Assembly: GCA_902556425.1 (NCBI GenBank)
Contig: CACDWG010000021.1
Location: 1 to 36,510, forward strand
Source: UBA4421 sp002704225
GTDB lineage: Bacteria; Pseudomonadota; Gammaproteobacteria; Pseudomonadales; Azotimanducaceae
DNA length: 36,510 bases
Direction of reading: 5' to 3'
Shown here: piece after piece, positions 1 through 9,488 of the stretch
Layout: every line of letters starts with the position of its first letter
Numbering within the stretch: the first letter of the stretch is position 1
The notes under the pieces: generated by a model
The model's database searches: none
The model's input: the letters and a program-made list of their open reading frames with translations, nothing else
Told to the model about the DNA's origin: nothing
Made by a program: the position numbers and the translations under genes

Positions 1-1023
1 GGCGCGGTGATTTATGGCCTTGGCGCGGTTCGCGGGGTCGGTGAGGGGCCAGTCGAAGCCATCTCGCAGGCCAGAGAAGCCGGGCCCTTCACGGATTTGG
101 CCGACTTTTGTCAGCGCTTGGACAGCAAAAAGGTGAATAAGCGCGTCCTCGAGGCCTTAATTAACGCCGGTGCCATGGACGATTTTATCGCCCAAGACGA
201 AGGCCTAAATCAGGGGCGGGCTCGGCTCAATGCCCAAATGCCTCAGGCGATACAGGGTGCGGAACAGGTTGCACGCAACGCAGCAGTGGGTATTAGCGAT
301 CTCTTTGGCGGTATTGCCGAACCCACCGTGGATAATTGCGTCTCTCAGGCGCCTGTACTGCCCATGACCTCCATGCAGCGACTGCATGGAGAAAAAGACA
401 CACTCGGTCTCTTTCTCACAGGCCATCCCATTGACGGCTACGAGTCCGAGATCCGCCAGTTCTGCCGGACCCCGATCAAGGATTTGCGCACCGGTAAGCA
501 AAGCCAGTGGGTGGCGGGCATGGTGGTCAGTCAGCGTGTTATGAAGAGCAAGCGCGGCACCTCCATGGGCTTTCTCGTGCTAGACGATCGGACCGCGCGA
601 CTCGAAGTGTCTCTCTTTAGCGAGGCCTTTGAGCAGTACGGTAGCAAGGTCAGTAAGGATGAACTGCTGGTGGTCGAGGGTGAAATTCAGCACGATGAGT
701 ACAACGGCGGGATGGCCCTCAGGGCTTCTCGCATATTAACCATCGACGAGGCACGTCAACGATTCAGTCGGGGGCTTGAGCTGGATTTTTCCCAATGCGG
801 ATTGCCGGACGGCTTTAATGAGCAGCTGAAAAAACTGGTCCAGCCCCATCGGGCAGGGGCGATGGGCGGCGTAGGCAGCTGTCCGATTGTGTTGCTGTAC
901 CCACATGCTGGGGCGGTCGCGAGAATCGTCTTGGGGGATCCGTGGCGGGTGCAGGCCAATGACGATTTGCTGCAATCCTTGACCCAGGAATTTGGCCAAG
1001 ACTGCGTAAAACTGAATTACTAA
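1..1023 (+). CDS. dnaE: DNA polymerase III alpha subunit, C-terminal part (partial at window edge)
   Basis: This is the C-terminal third of the replicative polymerase subunit. The reading frame is open from base 1, so the true start lies outside the window and the GTG at base 7 is internal. The opening residues (GAVIYGLGAVRGVGEG) match the fingers/helix-hairpin-helix part of DnaE. The segment around 'WVAGMVVSQRVMKSKRG' to 'LVVEGEIQHDEYNGG' is the OB-fold that follows. The end, with its LKKLVQPHRAG and ARIVLGDPWRVQANDDLL segments, matches the tail of proteobacterial DnaE1. The gene acts in the Pol III core with epsilon and theta. It is followed after 26 bases by tilS. In many gammaproteobacteria accA sits between the two, and here it does not. 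Confidence 0.95.
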   Translation, partial: GAVIYGLGAVRGVGEGPVEAISQAREAGPFTDLADFCQRLDSKKVNKRVLEALINAGAMDDFIAQDEGLNQGRARLNAQMPQAIQGAEQVARNAAVGISDLFGGIAEPTVDNCVSQAPVLPMTSMQRLHGEKDTLGLFLTGHPIDGYESEIRQFCRTPIKDLRTGKQSQWVAGMVVSQRVMKSKRGTSMGFLVLDDRTARLEVSLFSEAFEQYGSKVSKDELLVVEGEIQHDEYNGGMALRASRILTIDEARQRFSRGLELDFSQCGLPDGFNEQLKKLVQPHRAGAMGGVGSCPIVLLYPHAGAVARIVLGDPWRVQANDDLLQSLTQEFGQDCVKLNY

Positions 1024-1049
1024 AACATTTATAAACAAAGACTTATAAA

Positions 1050-2363
1050 GTGTTTCTAGAATTAAACGAAGATGTTGACCGAGCGCTGACCCAGGCGAGA
1101 ACCGCGTTGACTGCCCGCGGCGTCGAGGTATCTGGACGTATCCTGGTTGGGTTGAGTGGCGGTGCGGACTCCTCTGCGTTGCTGCACTGCGTCAGTCGTC
1201 ACCTAGGTCATCAGAATCGTATTCAGGCGCTTCATGCCAATCACCAGTTGCATCCAAGCGCCCAGAGCTGGGCCGATCATTGCCGCCGGCTGTGTCAGGA
1301 TCTGCGGGTGCCGATCGCGCTAGAAACCCTGAGTGTCGATACTCAGGGCAACCTAGAGGACGCTGCGCGTCGAGCCCGCTATGACTTTTTTGCCCGCCAC
1401 ATGGCGTCGGGCGATGTGCTGATGCTCGCCCATCACGGTCAGGATCAGGTGGAAACCGTACTCATGAGATTGTTTCAGGGCCGGGGAGTGCTGCCGATGC
1501 GACGTCACGGCAGTCTCGGGCAAGGGGTGTTCATCAGGCCGTTTATGTCTCGGGACAAGAGTTGTTTGCTGGAATACCTTGATGCGCACGGTGTCGCCTG
1601 GGTCGACGATCCAAGCAATAGTGATACGACCTTCGACCGCAACTTTTTACGCAACCGAGTGTTGCCCCAAGCACATCGGAGGTGGCCGAGTTTCGTCCGC
1701 GGCGCACAGCGCTCCGTGGACACTCTATCGGCCCAGCATGCGCTTCTGATGCACTATGTGGGCCAAGCGGGTGATGAGGTGCCCCTTGATCAGGTTCCTC
1801 AAGCCAGCGAGCTTGGCGTTGTCTGGCTGCGGGCCTATCTGGCTCATCGAGAGCAGTTCGATGTTTCTGACGCAGCGCTTCGCGAGTTGCTGCGTCAGTG
1901 GCGGGCGTCAGGTCGCGCCACCCTCGATCTTGGATCGGCTTGCGTACAGATCTGGCGGAACAGCCTGTACTTTGAGTCGCAAAGTGAGTCCGCGCCACAG
2001 TCTCTGTCTGAGATCACCACGGTGTTGCCGGCGCGAGTGCCATGGCAAACGCATCAACTGGATCTGACGCCGGCCGCTGCCGATGACATGGATGCCATTG
2101 CCTATGTGGGAGATCTGAGGGTGACCTGTCGAGATTGGCTCGTTGAGCCGTCAGCTGGGGTCGCGGATCGACTGAAAAGACGCTTCCAACAGGCGGGTGT
2201 TCCGCCGTGGCGACGAGGCCAATACCCCTTGCTGTGGGACGACGTCGGCCTGTTTTGTATTCCACAGATTTGGCAGCGCGCAAATACACAATTGTCAGGC
2301 GATAAACGGCTTCAGTATTGCGCGGTTCAATGGAGGTCGAAGTCTCCGGAATTATTCCGCTAA
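1050..2363 (+). CDS. tilS: tRNA(Ile)-lysidine synthase
   Basis: TilS uses ATP and lysine to convert C34 of the CAU-anticodon tRNA-Ile to lysidine, which switches its identity from Met to Ile. The PP-loop ATP-binding motif SGGADS is at residues 36-41. It is followed by LHANHQLHPSA and LMLAHHGQDQVETVLMRLFQGRG, which are typical of the N-terminal catalytic domain. The C-terminal part (VPPWRRGQYPLLWDDVGLFCIPQIW) matches the TilS C-terminal tRNA-binding domain. At 437 residues the length is normal. The start is a GTG at 1050, because the nearby ATG at 1072 is out of frame. No clear Shine-Dalgarno is visible, so translation may depend on the upstream gene. Confidence 0.95.
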   Translation: MFLELNEDVDRALTQARTALTARGVEVSGRILVGLSGGADSSALLHCVSRHLGHQNRIQALHANHQLHPSAQSWADHCRRLCQDLRVPIALETLSVDTQGNLEDAARRARYDFFARHMASGDVLMLAHHGQDQVETVLMRLFQGRGVLPMRRHGSLGQGVFIRPFMSRDKSCLLEYLDAHGVAWVDDPSNSDTTFDRNFLRNRVLPQAHRRWPSFVRGAQRSVDTLSAQHALLMHYVGQAGDEVPLDQVPQASELGVVWLRAYLAHREQFDVSDAALRELLRQWRASGRATLDLGSACVQIWRNSLYFESQSESAPQSLSEITTVLPARVPWQTHQLDLTPAAADDMDAIAYVGDLRVTCRDWLVEPSAGVADRLKRRFQQAGVPPWRRGQYPLLWDDVGLFCIPQIWQRANTQLSGDKRLQYCAVQWRSKSPELFR

Positions 2364-2389
2364 ATCCGCCTTTAAGTGCATCAGGAAGA

Positions 2390-2418
2390 TTGAGGTTGGC
2401 AGGGTGAACTGCTAGATT
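2390..2418 (+). promoter_or_regulatory. Possible sigma-70 promoter upstream of pyrG
   Basis: TTGAGG (2390-2395) and TAGATT (2413-2418) are separated by 17 bases, in the 189-base gap between tilS and pyrG. Each box matches four of the six consensus bases. The leader would be about 130 bases. Spacing and location are right, but the match is only moderate. Nothing else in the gap stands out. Confidence 0.3.
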
Positions 2419-2552
2419 ATCCGTCCATCTTGCCCAGCTTCTTGTCGCTCAAAATCGAGTGTCGGAATGCGCCCAGTGGCAACATTTTTTGTGGTCACGC
2501 CAGCGGCAAGCGGCTAAACAAGTCAGCAGCACGCGGCTAAAGATGGGGTTCA

Positions 2553-4190
2553 ATGACGCGATATATTTTTGTAACGGGTGGTGTTGTTTCTTCCCTAGGG
2601 AAAGGCATTTTGACTGCTTCGCTGGCAGCCCAGCTTGAGTCCCGAAAGCTCAAGGTCAATGTGCTCAAAATGGATCCCTACATCAATGTAGATCCTGGCA
2701 CCATGAGCCCGACCCAGCACGGCGAAGTCTTCGTCACCGCTGACGGCGCGGAAACGGATTTGGACTTGGGTCATTACGAGCGTTTTTCCAATGCGCGCAT
2801 GAGCCGCAACAACAATTTCACGACGGGTAGCGTCTACGCGGAAGTGCTGCGCCGTGAACGCAAGGGCGAGTACTTGGGCGGCACGGTTCAAGTTATTCCT
2901 CATGTCACCGACGAGATCAAGCGTCGTACCCGGTTGGTGGCAGACGATGTCGATGTCCTCATTGTGGAAGTCGGTGGCACCGTAGGCGACATTGAGTCCC
3001 AACCCTTTTTGGAAGCCATTCGCCAGTTGCGTATGGAGGTGGGGCGCACGCGCTCGCTGTTCATTCACTTAACCCTGGTGCCTTACCTGCGAAAAGCGGG
3101 AGAGATTAAGACCAAGCCCACTCAGCACTCGGTGAAAGAACTGCGTTCTATTGGCTTACAGCCGGATATTTTGGTGTGTCGCTCAGAAGCGCCGATTCCC
3201 GAATCCCAGCGCGGCAAAATTGCGCTGTTTACCAATGTTGAGGAACGCGGTGTCGTCGGTATGCGTGATATCGACACGATTTATCAAGGGCCGCTAGAGC
3301 TGCACAAGCAAGGGCTTGATGCCTACGTGGTGGAACAGCTGCAGCTGGAATGCCCAGAAGCCGACCTGAGCGACTGGCAGCGAGTAGTTGATGCACAGCT
3401 GGCGCCAAAGCAAGAGGTCAAAATTGCCTTTGTGGGCAAGTATCTTGAATTGCTCGATGCCTATAAATCACTGATCGAAGCCATTACCCATGCGGGTATC
3501 CAGACCGAGACGAAGATCCACATCGATTACATCGACGCTGAGGAGTTGGAGTCCAAGGGTACGAGCCTGCTTGAAGGAACAGCCGCAATCTTGGTGCCAG
3601 GCGGTTTTGGCGGCCGGGGTTTTGAAGGCAAGATTCTCGCTGCGGGTTATGCTCGAGAGAACAAAGTACCCTATCTCGGCATCTGTTACGGGCTGCATGC
3701 AGCGGTGATCGATTTCGCGAGGCACTGCGCCAAGTTGAAAGGCGCACACACCACCGAGGTAGTAGAGGATGCACCCCATCCGGTGATTGCCTTGATTACC
3801 GAATGGACGGATCAGAGTGGACAGGTAGAGCGTCGCACGCAAAGTGACGACTTGGGCGGGACGATGCGTCTGGGCGAACAGGCTTGCGTACTCAATCAGG
3901 GCAGCTTGGCCGAGCGGGTGTATGGCGCCGGGGTCGTGCATGAGCGCCATCGTCATCGCTATGAAGTAAACAATAATTATGTCGAACAACTGATCGACAG
4001 TGGTCTGGTTGTCGGCGGGCGTTCGGAAGACGGTGAGCTGGTCGAAATGATCGAGCTGGAAGATCACCCATGGTTCTTGGCGTGTCAGTTCCATCCAGAA
4101 TTCACCTCCTCGCCTAGGCGCGGGCACCCACTGTTCACTGGATTTATAGAGGCCGGTTTGGCTCATGCCGGTGTTGCGAAAAAACAGTAA
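2553..4190 (+). CDS. pyrG: CTP synthase
   Basis: PyrG aminates UTP to CTP with glutamine and ATP, the last step of pyrimidine nucleotide synthesis. The N-terminal synthetase domain opens with the P-loop segment FVTGGVVSSLGKGI and continues with the UTP/Mg region (DPYINVDPGTMSPTQHGEVFVT). The C-terminal glutamine amidotransferase domain has the oxyanion glycines (PGGFGGRGFEGK), the nucleophile Cys in GICYGLHAA, and the FHPEFTS His-Glu pair. Most PyrG proteins read GICLGMQ at the nucleophile, so Tyr and His here are a local variation that keeps the catalytic Cys. At 545 residues the length is standard. kdsA follows after 66 bases. Confidence 0.97.
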   Translation: MTRYIFVTGGVVSSLGKGILTASLAAQLESRKLKVNVLKMDPYINVDPGTMSPTQHGEVFVTADGAETDLDLGHYERFSNARMSRNNNFTTGSVYAEVLRRERKGEYLGGTVQVIPHVTDEIKRRTRLVADDVDVLIVEVGGTVGDIESQPFLEAIRQLRMEVGRTRSLFIHLTLVPYLRKAGEIKTKPTQHSVKELRSIGLQPDILVCRSEAPIPESQRGKIALFTNVEERGVVGMRDIDTIYQGPLELHKQGLDAYVVEQLQLECPEADLSDWQRVVDAQLAPKQEVKIAFVGKYLELLDAYKSLIEAITHAGIQTETKIHIDYIDAEELESKGTSLLEGTAAILVPGGFGGRGFEGKILAAGYARENKVPYLGICYGLHAAVIDFARHCAKLKGAHTTEVVEDAPHPVIALITEWTDQSGQVERRTQSDDLGGTMRLGEQACVLNQGSLAERVYGAGVVHERHRHRYEVNNNYVEQLIDSGLVVGGRSEDGELVEMIELEDHPWFLACQFHPEFTSSPRRGHPLFTGFIEAGLAHAGVAKKQ

Positions 4191-4256
4191 CAGCGGTTTG
4201 ATGTGTTGAATCAAGCCGAAAGCGAATGTCACTTAACCGGATAAAAGAGTAGAACC

Positions 4257-5096
4257 ATGCAGCTAGCACATATGACTGTCGGTGATGGGCAGCCCTTGTT
4301 TGTGATCGCAGGGCCCTGCGTGATCGAAACCGAGAGCCTGATCATGAGCACTGCGGAGACCTTGAAGCAGATTGGCGAGGACCTGGGTGTCGGCGTGATT
4401 TTCAAAAGCTCCTTCGACAAGGCGAACCGGTCGTCGATTGACAGTTATCGGGGGCCCGGTATTGAGGAAGGGCTGAGAATTCTGCAGAAGGTGAAAACCG
4501 AGCTGCACATGCCGGTGTTGACCGACGTACACGAAGATACACCCTTGGACGAGGTCGCCAGTGTGGTTGACGTCATGCAGACCCCGGCGTTTTTGTGTCG
4601 TCAGACCAACTTCATCGTCAAGGTCTGTGAACAGGGCATTCCGGTAAACATCAAAAAAGGACAGTTTCTGGCACCCTTGGATATGATTCATGTCGCCAAG
4701 AAAGCGCTCTCTACCGGCAACAAGCAGGTGATGGTTTGCGAGCGCGGGGCCAGTTTTGGATACAACAATCTCGTGTCCGACATGCGATCGCTGTCGCTCA
4801 TGCGGCAAACTCAATGTCCGGTGGTTTACGACGCAACGCACTCGGTGCAGATGCCCGGCGGGCAAGGGACCACATCCGGCGGTCAGCGCGAGATGGTGCC
4901 GGTGCTTGCGCGGGCGGCGGTAGCGGCGGGTATTGACGGGTTGTTTATGGAATGCCACCCCAATCCCGCCGAAGCGAAATCCGATGGCCCGAACTCTTGG
5001 CCACTGGCGCTGGTTGGGCAACTGCTGCAACAGCTTCAGGCCTTAGATGCCACAGTCAAAGCCGCCCCACGATTGGAAGATCAGGTCAGTCAATAA
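4257..5096 (+). CDS. kdsA: 3-deoxy-8-phosphooctulonate (KDO-8-P) synthase
   Basis: KdsA condenses phosphoenolpyruvate with arabinose-5-phosphate to KDO-8-phosphate, the precursor of the inner-core lipopolysaccharide sugar. The typical segments are all present: FVIAGPCVIETESL near the N-terminus, FKSSFDKANRSS, LTDVHEDTP, QTPAFLCRQTNF, and VYDATHSVQMPGG with MECHPNPAEAKSDGPN near the C-terminus. At 279 residues the length is normal. It confirms an LPS-bearing Gram-negative host. The pyrG-kdsA-eno order is conserved across gammaproteobacteria and the genes are probably co-transcribed, since the gap to eno is only 30 bases. Confidence 0.97.
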   Translation: MQLAHMTVGDGQPLFVIAGPCVIETESLIMSTAETLKQIGEDLGVGVIFKSSFDKANRSSIDSYRGPGIEEGLRILQKVKTELHMPVLTDVHEDTPLDEVASVVDVMQTPAFLCRQTNFIVKVCEQGIPVNIKKGQFLAPLDMIHVAKKALSTGNKQVMVCERGASFGYNNLVSDMRSLSLMRQTQCPVVYDATHSVQMPGGQGTTSGGQREMVPVLARAAVAAGIDGLFMECHPNPAEAKSDGPNSWPLALVGQLLQQLQALDATVKAAPRLEDQVSQ

Positions 5097-5126
5097 CTCG
5101 AAGACCGAGAGGAGAACACAAAGTCT

Positions 5127-6422
5127 ATGAACGCAAAGATCGCTGATGTATTCGCTTGGGAAATTTTAGATTCCCGAGGAAATCCCACCATTGAAGCCGT
5201 CGTACGTACCGAAGACGGCAGTGAGGGCCGGGCGGCAGCGCCATCAGGCGCTTCGACAGGCAGCCGCGAAGCGCTGGAGTTGCGGGATGGCGATCCTCAG
5301 CGATACATGGGCAAGGGCGTGGCAAAGGCGGTTGGTTTTGTGAATGGCGAAATCCGTGCAGCCCTGCAGGGTATCGACAGCGGTAACCAGCTTGACTTGG
5401 ATGCCAGACTTCTGAATTTAGATGGCACGGAAAACAAGGCTAGGTTGGGCGCGAACGCGATGTTGGCCGTCTCCCTTGCAGCCGCTAAGGCGGCAGCCCT
5501 CAGTCAGCGGCGTCCGCTCTTCACGCACATCAACGAGTTGGCCGGCGGCGGTCCGATGAGTATGCCGGTGCCGATGATGAATATTCTCAATGGTGGTGCC
5601 CACGCGGACAACAATGTGGACATTCAGGAATTTATGATTCAGGCCGTCGGCATGGAGTCCTTTCGCGAGGCCTTACGTTGCGGTGTGGAAATCTTTCATC
5701 ACCTGAAGGCAGTGCTCCAAGGTATGGGTTTGTCGACAGCGGTAGGGGACGAGGGCGGATTTGCGCCAAATTTGGCGTCTAATGCGCAAGCACTTGAGGT
5801 TATTGAGCAGGCGGTCGCAAATGCGGGTTATCGCTTGGGCGATGACGTTACCCTGGCCTTGGACTGTGCCGCTTCCGAATTTTTTGTTGACGGTGCCTAT
5901 GACCTGTCTGGCGAGGGCAAGCGTTACGACTCGGAAGGATTCGTCGGTTACTTGGCGGATTTGTGCGATAACTTCCCGATTGTTTCCGTGGAAGATGGCA
6001 TGGATGAGGCTGATTGGGCCGGTTGGAAGTCCCTGACGGATCGAGTGGGCGACAAAGTGCAGCTCGTGGGCGACGATTTGTTCGTCACCAATACCGAGAT
6101 CTTGCAGCAGGGAATTGACCAAGGCGTCGCCAACTCCATTTTGATCAAGTTCAACCAAATCGGCACGCTGACCGAGACGCTACAAGCCATCAACATGGCA
6201 AAACAAGCGGGCTACACGAATGTGATATCTCACCGCTCCGGCGAAACCGAAGACACGACCATTGCGGATTTGGCGGTCGGTACCGGAGCGGGCCAGATTA
6301 AGACCGGATCCCTATGCCGTTCTGATCGGGTAGCCAAATACAACCAGTTGTTGCGAATTGAAGCGGCCTTGGGACCAGACGCGGTGTACCCAGGACGCAG
6401 CGCTATTTTTGCTCAAGCTTGA
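5127..6422 (+). CDS. eno: Enolase (phosphopyruvate hydratase)
   Basis: Enolase interconverts 2-phosphoglycerate and phosphoenolpyruvate and is often also a degradosome component. Family landmarks are EILDSRGNPTIEA at the N-terminus, PSGASTGSREALELRDGD, PMMNILNGGAHADNNVDIQEFM, the catalytic-acid region VGDEGGFAP, VEDGMDEADWAGW, LVGDDLFVTN, the catalytic lysine in NSILIKFNQIGTLTET, and the signature SHRSGETEDTTIADLAVG. At 431 residues it is full length. A purine-rich Shine-Dalgarno (GAGAGGAG) lies somewhat far upstream of the ATG. Confidence 0.98.
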   Translation: MNAKIADVFAWEILDSRGNPTIEAVVRTEDGSEGRAAAPSGASTGSREALELRDGDPQRYMGKGVAKAVGFVNGEIRAALQGIDSGNQLDLDARLLNLDGTENKARLGANAMLAVSLAAAKAAALSQRRPLFTHINELAGGGPMSMPVPMMNILNGGAHADNNVDIQEFMIQAVGMESFREALRCGVEIFHHLKAVLQGMGLSTAVGDEGGFAPNLASNAQALEVIEQAVANAGYRLGDDVTLALDCAASEFFVDGAYDLSGEGKRYDSEGFVGYLADLCDNFPIVSVEDGMDEADWAGWKSLTDRVGDKVQLVGDDLFVTNTEILQQGIDQGVANSILIKFNQIGTLTETLQAINMAKQAGYTNVISHRSGETEDTTIADLAVGTGAGQIKTGSLCRSDRVAKYNQLLRIEAALGPDAVYPGRSAIFAQA

Positions 6423-6446
6423 TCGGCTGATGAGGGTAGTGGCTAT

Positions 6447-6725
6447 ATGAAAATTGCCATTGGCATCTTAACCGTCATTCTACTCGCCCTGCAGCAGCAG
6501 ATCTGGTTTGGGCAATCCGGCTACTTTGAGCGCAAAGCCTTGGCCGAACGGCAAACCGAGCAGCAGCAGCGTACAGAATCACTGACGTTGCGTAACGCGA
6601 AAATGACGGCGGAAGTCGTGGCACTGAAAAGCAATTCTGCCGCGTTTGAAGCCAGGGCGCGTAGCGAGTTGGGCATGGTACGGGAAGGGGAGGTGTTTTA
6701 TCTCATTCCCGAGCCTCAAAACTGA
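6447..6725 (+). CDS. ftsB: Cell division protein FtsB
   Basis: FtsB is a small bitopic inner-membrane protein of the FtsQLB divisome complex, which activates septal peptidoglycan synthesis. It has one N-terminal membrane segment (about residues 3-20, IAIGILTVILLALQQQIWFG). A short Gln/Glu-rich coiled coil follows (about 28-65). The conserved end ARSELGMVREGEVFYLIPEP is diagnostic of FtsB downstream of enolase. At 92 residues the length is typical. Its stop overlaps the truD start by one base (TGATG), so the two are translationally coupled. ispD and ispF, which normally follow ftsB, are absent here. Confidence 0.95.
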   Translation: MKIAIGILTVILLALQQQIWFGQSGYFERKALAERQTEQQQRTESLTLRNAKMTAEVVALKSNSAAFEARARSELGMVREGEVFYLIPEPQN

Positions 6726-7786
6726 TGGCCGCGCACTCCGGTCAGGCGTTCATTGAGCCGGCGCTGTTTCCGCCACAGAGCGCTCAAGTGCCGGCTCAGA
6801 TTAAGGTCGAGCCGGAAGACTGGCAGGTCACTGAAGAGTTCGACGCAGCGTTTACGCAGACGGGTGAGCACGGCTACTTTTTCATTGAAAAACGGTGTTT
6901 GAGTACCGCCCCTGTGGCAGCGTGGCTGGCAAAGCAGTTCGATGTGCCTGAACGAGACGTGGGCTTTGCTGGCATGAAAGACAAGCACGCACTGACTCGG
7001 CAGTGGTTTAGCGTGCGCCTGCCGGGTCCAGAAGAGGCGGTAGACATTCCACGCCTTGAACGCACGGAAGGTGACGAACGCATTAAAGTGCTGGCCAGTC
7101 ACCGTCATCAGCGCAAGCTGCGGCGAGGTGAGCATCAGGCAAATCGGTTTCAAATCGTCCTGAGAAGCGTAGATCAGCCCGTCGATACTGATGTGCTAAC
7201 CCGGTCTTTCGAATCCGGTTTTCCGAACTATTTCGGCCCTCAGCGCTTTGGCAGGCACAACCTCGGCGACGCTCTGAATTGGCTGAATCGTCGTCGAGAC
7301 CGGCGGGTTGCCCGGCGGGTTAGCCGTCAGCAAAAAGGCTGGCACCTATCCGTACTGCGAAGCTGGGTGTTCAACGAACTCCTAGCCGCTCGAGTGGCAG
7401 ATGGCAGCTGGAAAACCTGTCTCGATGGCGATGCAGTGGGTCAAGGTGGTGTGTTGGGTGAAGCGATACCCACGGGGCCGCTGTGGGGGCGGGGTCGTGA
7501 GCGCCGCACTGGCGAAGCTCTGCGGCGCCAGCAGCGCAGCTTTGAACAGATCAAAACCCCTGACGAGTCCCAGTCCTTAGGCGCGGTTTGTGAGGCCCTA
7601 GAATACGCTGGGGTAGATCGAGGCGAGCGCGGGTTGGCGGTGAAACCATGGGACGTCGGTTGCGAACAAGACCTATCGGCGGGGACCGTAACGGCTACCT
7701 TTTGTTTGCCCGTCGGTGCCTACGCTACGGTCATGCTAGGGCGGTGGTTTGCGCTGCGAGATATGAGTTTGGAGCCAAGTCAATGA
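6725..7786 (+). CDS. truD: tRNA pseudouridine(13) synthase
   Basis: TruD isomerises U13 of tRNA-Glu to pseudouridine. The catalytic aspartate lies in GFAGMKDKHALTRQWFSV (about residues 78-95). The second signature, FPNYFGPQRFGRHNLGDAL, is in the middle of the protein, and PVGAYATVMLGRW is near the C-terminus. At 353 residues the length is typical. The start ATG overlaps the ftsB stop. The stop overlaps the pcm start as ATGA, so ftsB-truD-pcm form a tightly coupled operon. surE, usually between truD and pcm, is missing. Confidence 0.95.
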   Translation: MAAHSGQAFIEPALFPPQSAQVPAQIKVEPEDWQVTEEFDAAFTQTGEHGYFFIEKRCLSTAPVAAWLAKQFDVPERDVGFAGMKDKHALTRQWFSVRLPGPEEAVDIPRLERTEGDERIKVLASHRHQRKLRRGEHQANRFQIVLRSVDQPVDTDVLTRSFESGFPNYFGPQRFGRHNLGDALNWLNRRRDRRVARRVSRQQKGWHLSVLRSWVFNELLAARVADGSWKTCLDGDAVGQGGVLGEAIPTGPLWGRGRERRTGEALRRQQRSFEQIKTPDESQSLGAVCEALEYAGVDRGERGLAVKPWDVGCEQDLSAGTVTATFCLPVGAYATVMLGRWFALRDMSLEPSQ

Positions 7787-8448
7787 GCCGGTTCGATCTC
7801 CAGGGAATCGGCATGACCTCCCAGCGCACACGGGATCGCCTGGTGGCCCGTCTGCGCGAGCAAGGCATTGAGGACGAAGTAGTACTGCAGCTTATGGGCA
7901 GCGTGCCGCGACATATTTTTATTGACGAAGCATGGAGCCATCGCGCCTACGAGGACTCATCGTTGCCCATCGGCCACGGACAGACCATCTCGCAACCCTT
8001 TATTGTTGCCCTGATGAGCCAACTGCTGAACGTTCGGCCCCGGGAGCGGGTGTTGGAAGTGGGTACCGGCTCGGGCTATCAAACGGCGATATTGGCCTCG
8101 CTTTGCCAACGCCTTTTCAGCATCGAGCGTATTGAAGCCTTAGTGCCTCGGGCTCAGGAGCGACTTGGCGCGATGAAGTTACGCAATATCAGACTGCGCC
8201 ACGGTGACGGCTACGCCGGCTGGCCAGAAAATGCCCCCTTTGATGGCATATTGGTGACCGCGGCACCGCCTGAGATACCGGCCGCATTGATCGAACAACT
8301 TGCCGTTGGCGGGCGACTGGTGGTTCCGGTAGGAACCGATCAGGCGCAGTTGTTGAAAGTGATTGATCGTACCGACGATGGACTGGTCGAAACCATTCTG
8401 GAAGCCGTGCACTTCGTTCCCTTGGTCAATGGCACGGCCAAACAATAG
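7783..8448 (+). CDS. pcm: Protein-L-isoaspartate O-methyltransferase
   Basis: Pcm methylates isoaspartyl residues with S-adenosylmethionine to start repair of aged proteins. Motif I is LEVGTGSGYQ (residues 91-100). The substrate-side segment with the conserved Ser is GHGQTISQPF (64-73). ILVTAAPPEIP and GGRLVVPVG follow. The frame is open upstream to 7648 inside truD. I chose the ATG at 7783 because it gives the normal length (221 residues), overlaps the truD stop as ATGA, and places MSRFDLQGIGMTSQRTRDRL at the N-terminus as in other Pcm proteins. In relatives pcm-nlpD-rpoS follow one another. Here a DUF368 gene is inserted before nlpD. Confidence 0.95.
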   Translation: MSRFDLQGIGMTSQRTRDRLVARLREQGIEDEVVLQLMGSVPRHIFIDEAWSHRAYEDSSLPIGHGQTISQPFIVALMSQLLNVRPRERVLEVGTGSGYQTAILASLCQRLFSIERIEALVPRAQERLGAMKLRNIRLRHGDGYAGWPENAPFDGILVTAAPPEIPAALIEQLAVGGRLVVPVGTDQAQLLKVIDRTDDGLVETILEAVHFVPLVNGTAKQ

Positions 8449-8569
8449 AATCAGCATTGGCTGGCCAGGATGGTTGCGCCGCAACGCGTCCTGAATGCCG
8501 GTTCGATGGTTTGAGTAGAAACGTCAGAACGACCCCGAGCGGCAACGGAAAAGAAGGTTTGAGTAAGCC

Positions 8570-9488
8570 ATGTCAAAAACCGATGACCTAAGCCAATCCG
8601 ACTCAACTCTCGGTGTGTTTGTTCGCGGCCTGCTCATGGGAGTGGCCGAGTTGGTGCCCGGTGTTTCTGGCGGCACCATCGCGTTCATCAGTGGTATCTA
8701 TTACCGGTTGATCGGCGCGTTGGCATCCTTCGGGCCGACCTCGCTGACCCTGCTGAGCCACCCCAGACGTTTCTGGCAGCACCATCAACTGAGATTTTTG
8801 ATGGTGCTGGCCGCCGGTATGGGTGTGGGTATTCTGGTTTTTGCGCGCCTGATTGGCTTCATGCTCGACGTAGCGGCTCCGGTGCTCTGGGCGTTCTTTT
8901 TTGGCGTCATTGCCGCATCGGTCTACCAAATCGGTGTCGGACGCAGTGCTCCCAACCTCCGAATCTTTGGCGCCGTGGGCGCGGTCCTTGGGTTTGGGTT
9001 TTTGAGCCTTCCTCCTCAAGATTTTTCCGGTTCCTTGGTGGCGCTATTTTTTGCTGGCATGGTGGCGGTTTGTGCTTGGATTTTGCCCGGCATTTCAGGC
9101 AGCTTCGTGCTGCTCTTGCTGGGCCTGTATACCGATGTGATTGCTGCGGTAAATTCGATCGATTTGCTGTTTTTAGCGGTGTTGGCCGGCGGCTGCGCGA
9201 GCGGATTGCTGCTGTTCACCCGAGTGCTGGGGTGGTTGCTGGAACGCTATCACGATGCGCTCTTGGCGCTGTTGACGGGCTTTATGGCAACAGCCCTCGT
9301 GAAGCTCTGGCCTTGGCAGGCCCTCGGTACCGATCAAAACCCTAGCTCAAGCGGCGTTTTCTCCTATCTGCGCTGGCCCCACGAATATGCCCAGGGAGGG
9401 GATGAGGCGTTTTTGCTCTTGGTGATGCTTGCTGGATGTTTGGGGGGGGCTCAGTGTATGGCTGCTGTCCAAGTTCGCTCAGCGGTGA
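8570..9488 (+). CDS. DUF368 membrane protein, probable undecaprenyl-phosphate translocase (frameshifted at a G8 tract)
   Basis: This is a polytopic membrane protein of the DUF368 family. Members (PopT) have been shown to return undecaprenyl phosphate to the cytoplasmic face for peptidoglycan and surface-polymer synthesis. The two family signatures are present as an internal repeat: ELVPGVSGGTIAFISGIYYRL near residues 24-44 and WILPGISGSFVLLLLGLYTD near 168-187. As written, the frame runs past a G8 run (9442-9449) into nlpD. With seven Gs the protein would end CLGGLSVWLLSKFAQR and stop at TGA 9486-9488. That gives 305 residues, a normal length and a plausible DUF368 tail. The uninterrupted 574-residue ORF 8570-10294 is therefore most likely an artefact or a recent frameshift, not a designed fusion. 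A Shine-Dalgarno AAGAAGG precedes the ATG. Confidence 0.82.

Noticed and set aside
3468..4232. 254-residue ORF on the minus strand within pyrG
   Set aside because: It is the antisense shadow of a certain gene in GC-rich DNA and has no recognisable motif.
4263..5030. 255-residue ORF on the minus strand within kdsA
   Set aside because: Antisense shadow of kdsA, with composition rich in His/Arg and no family features.
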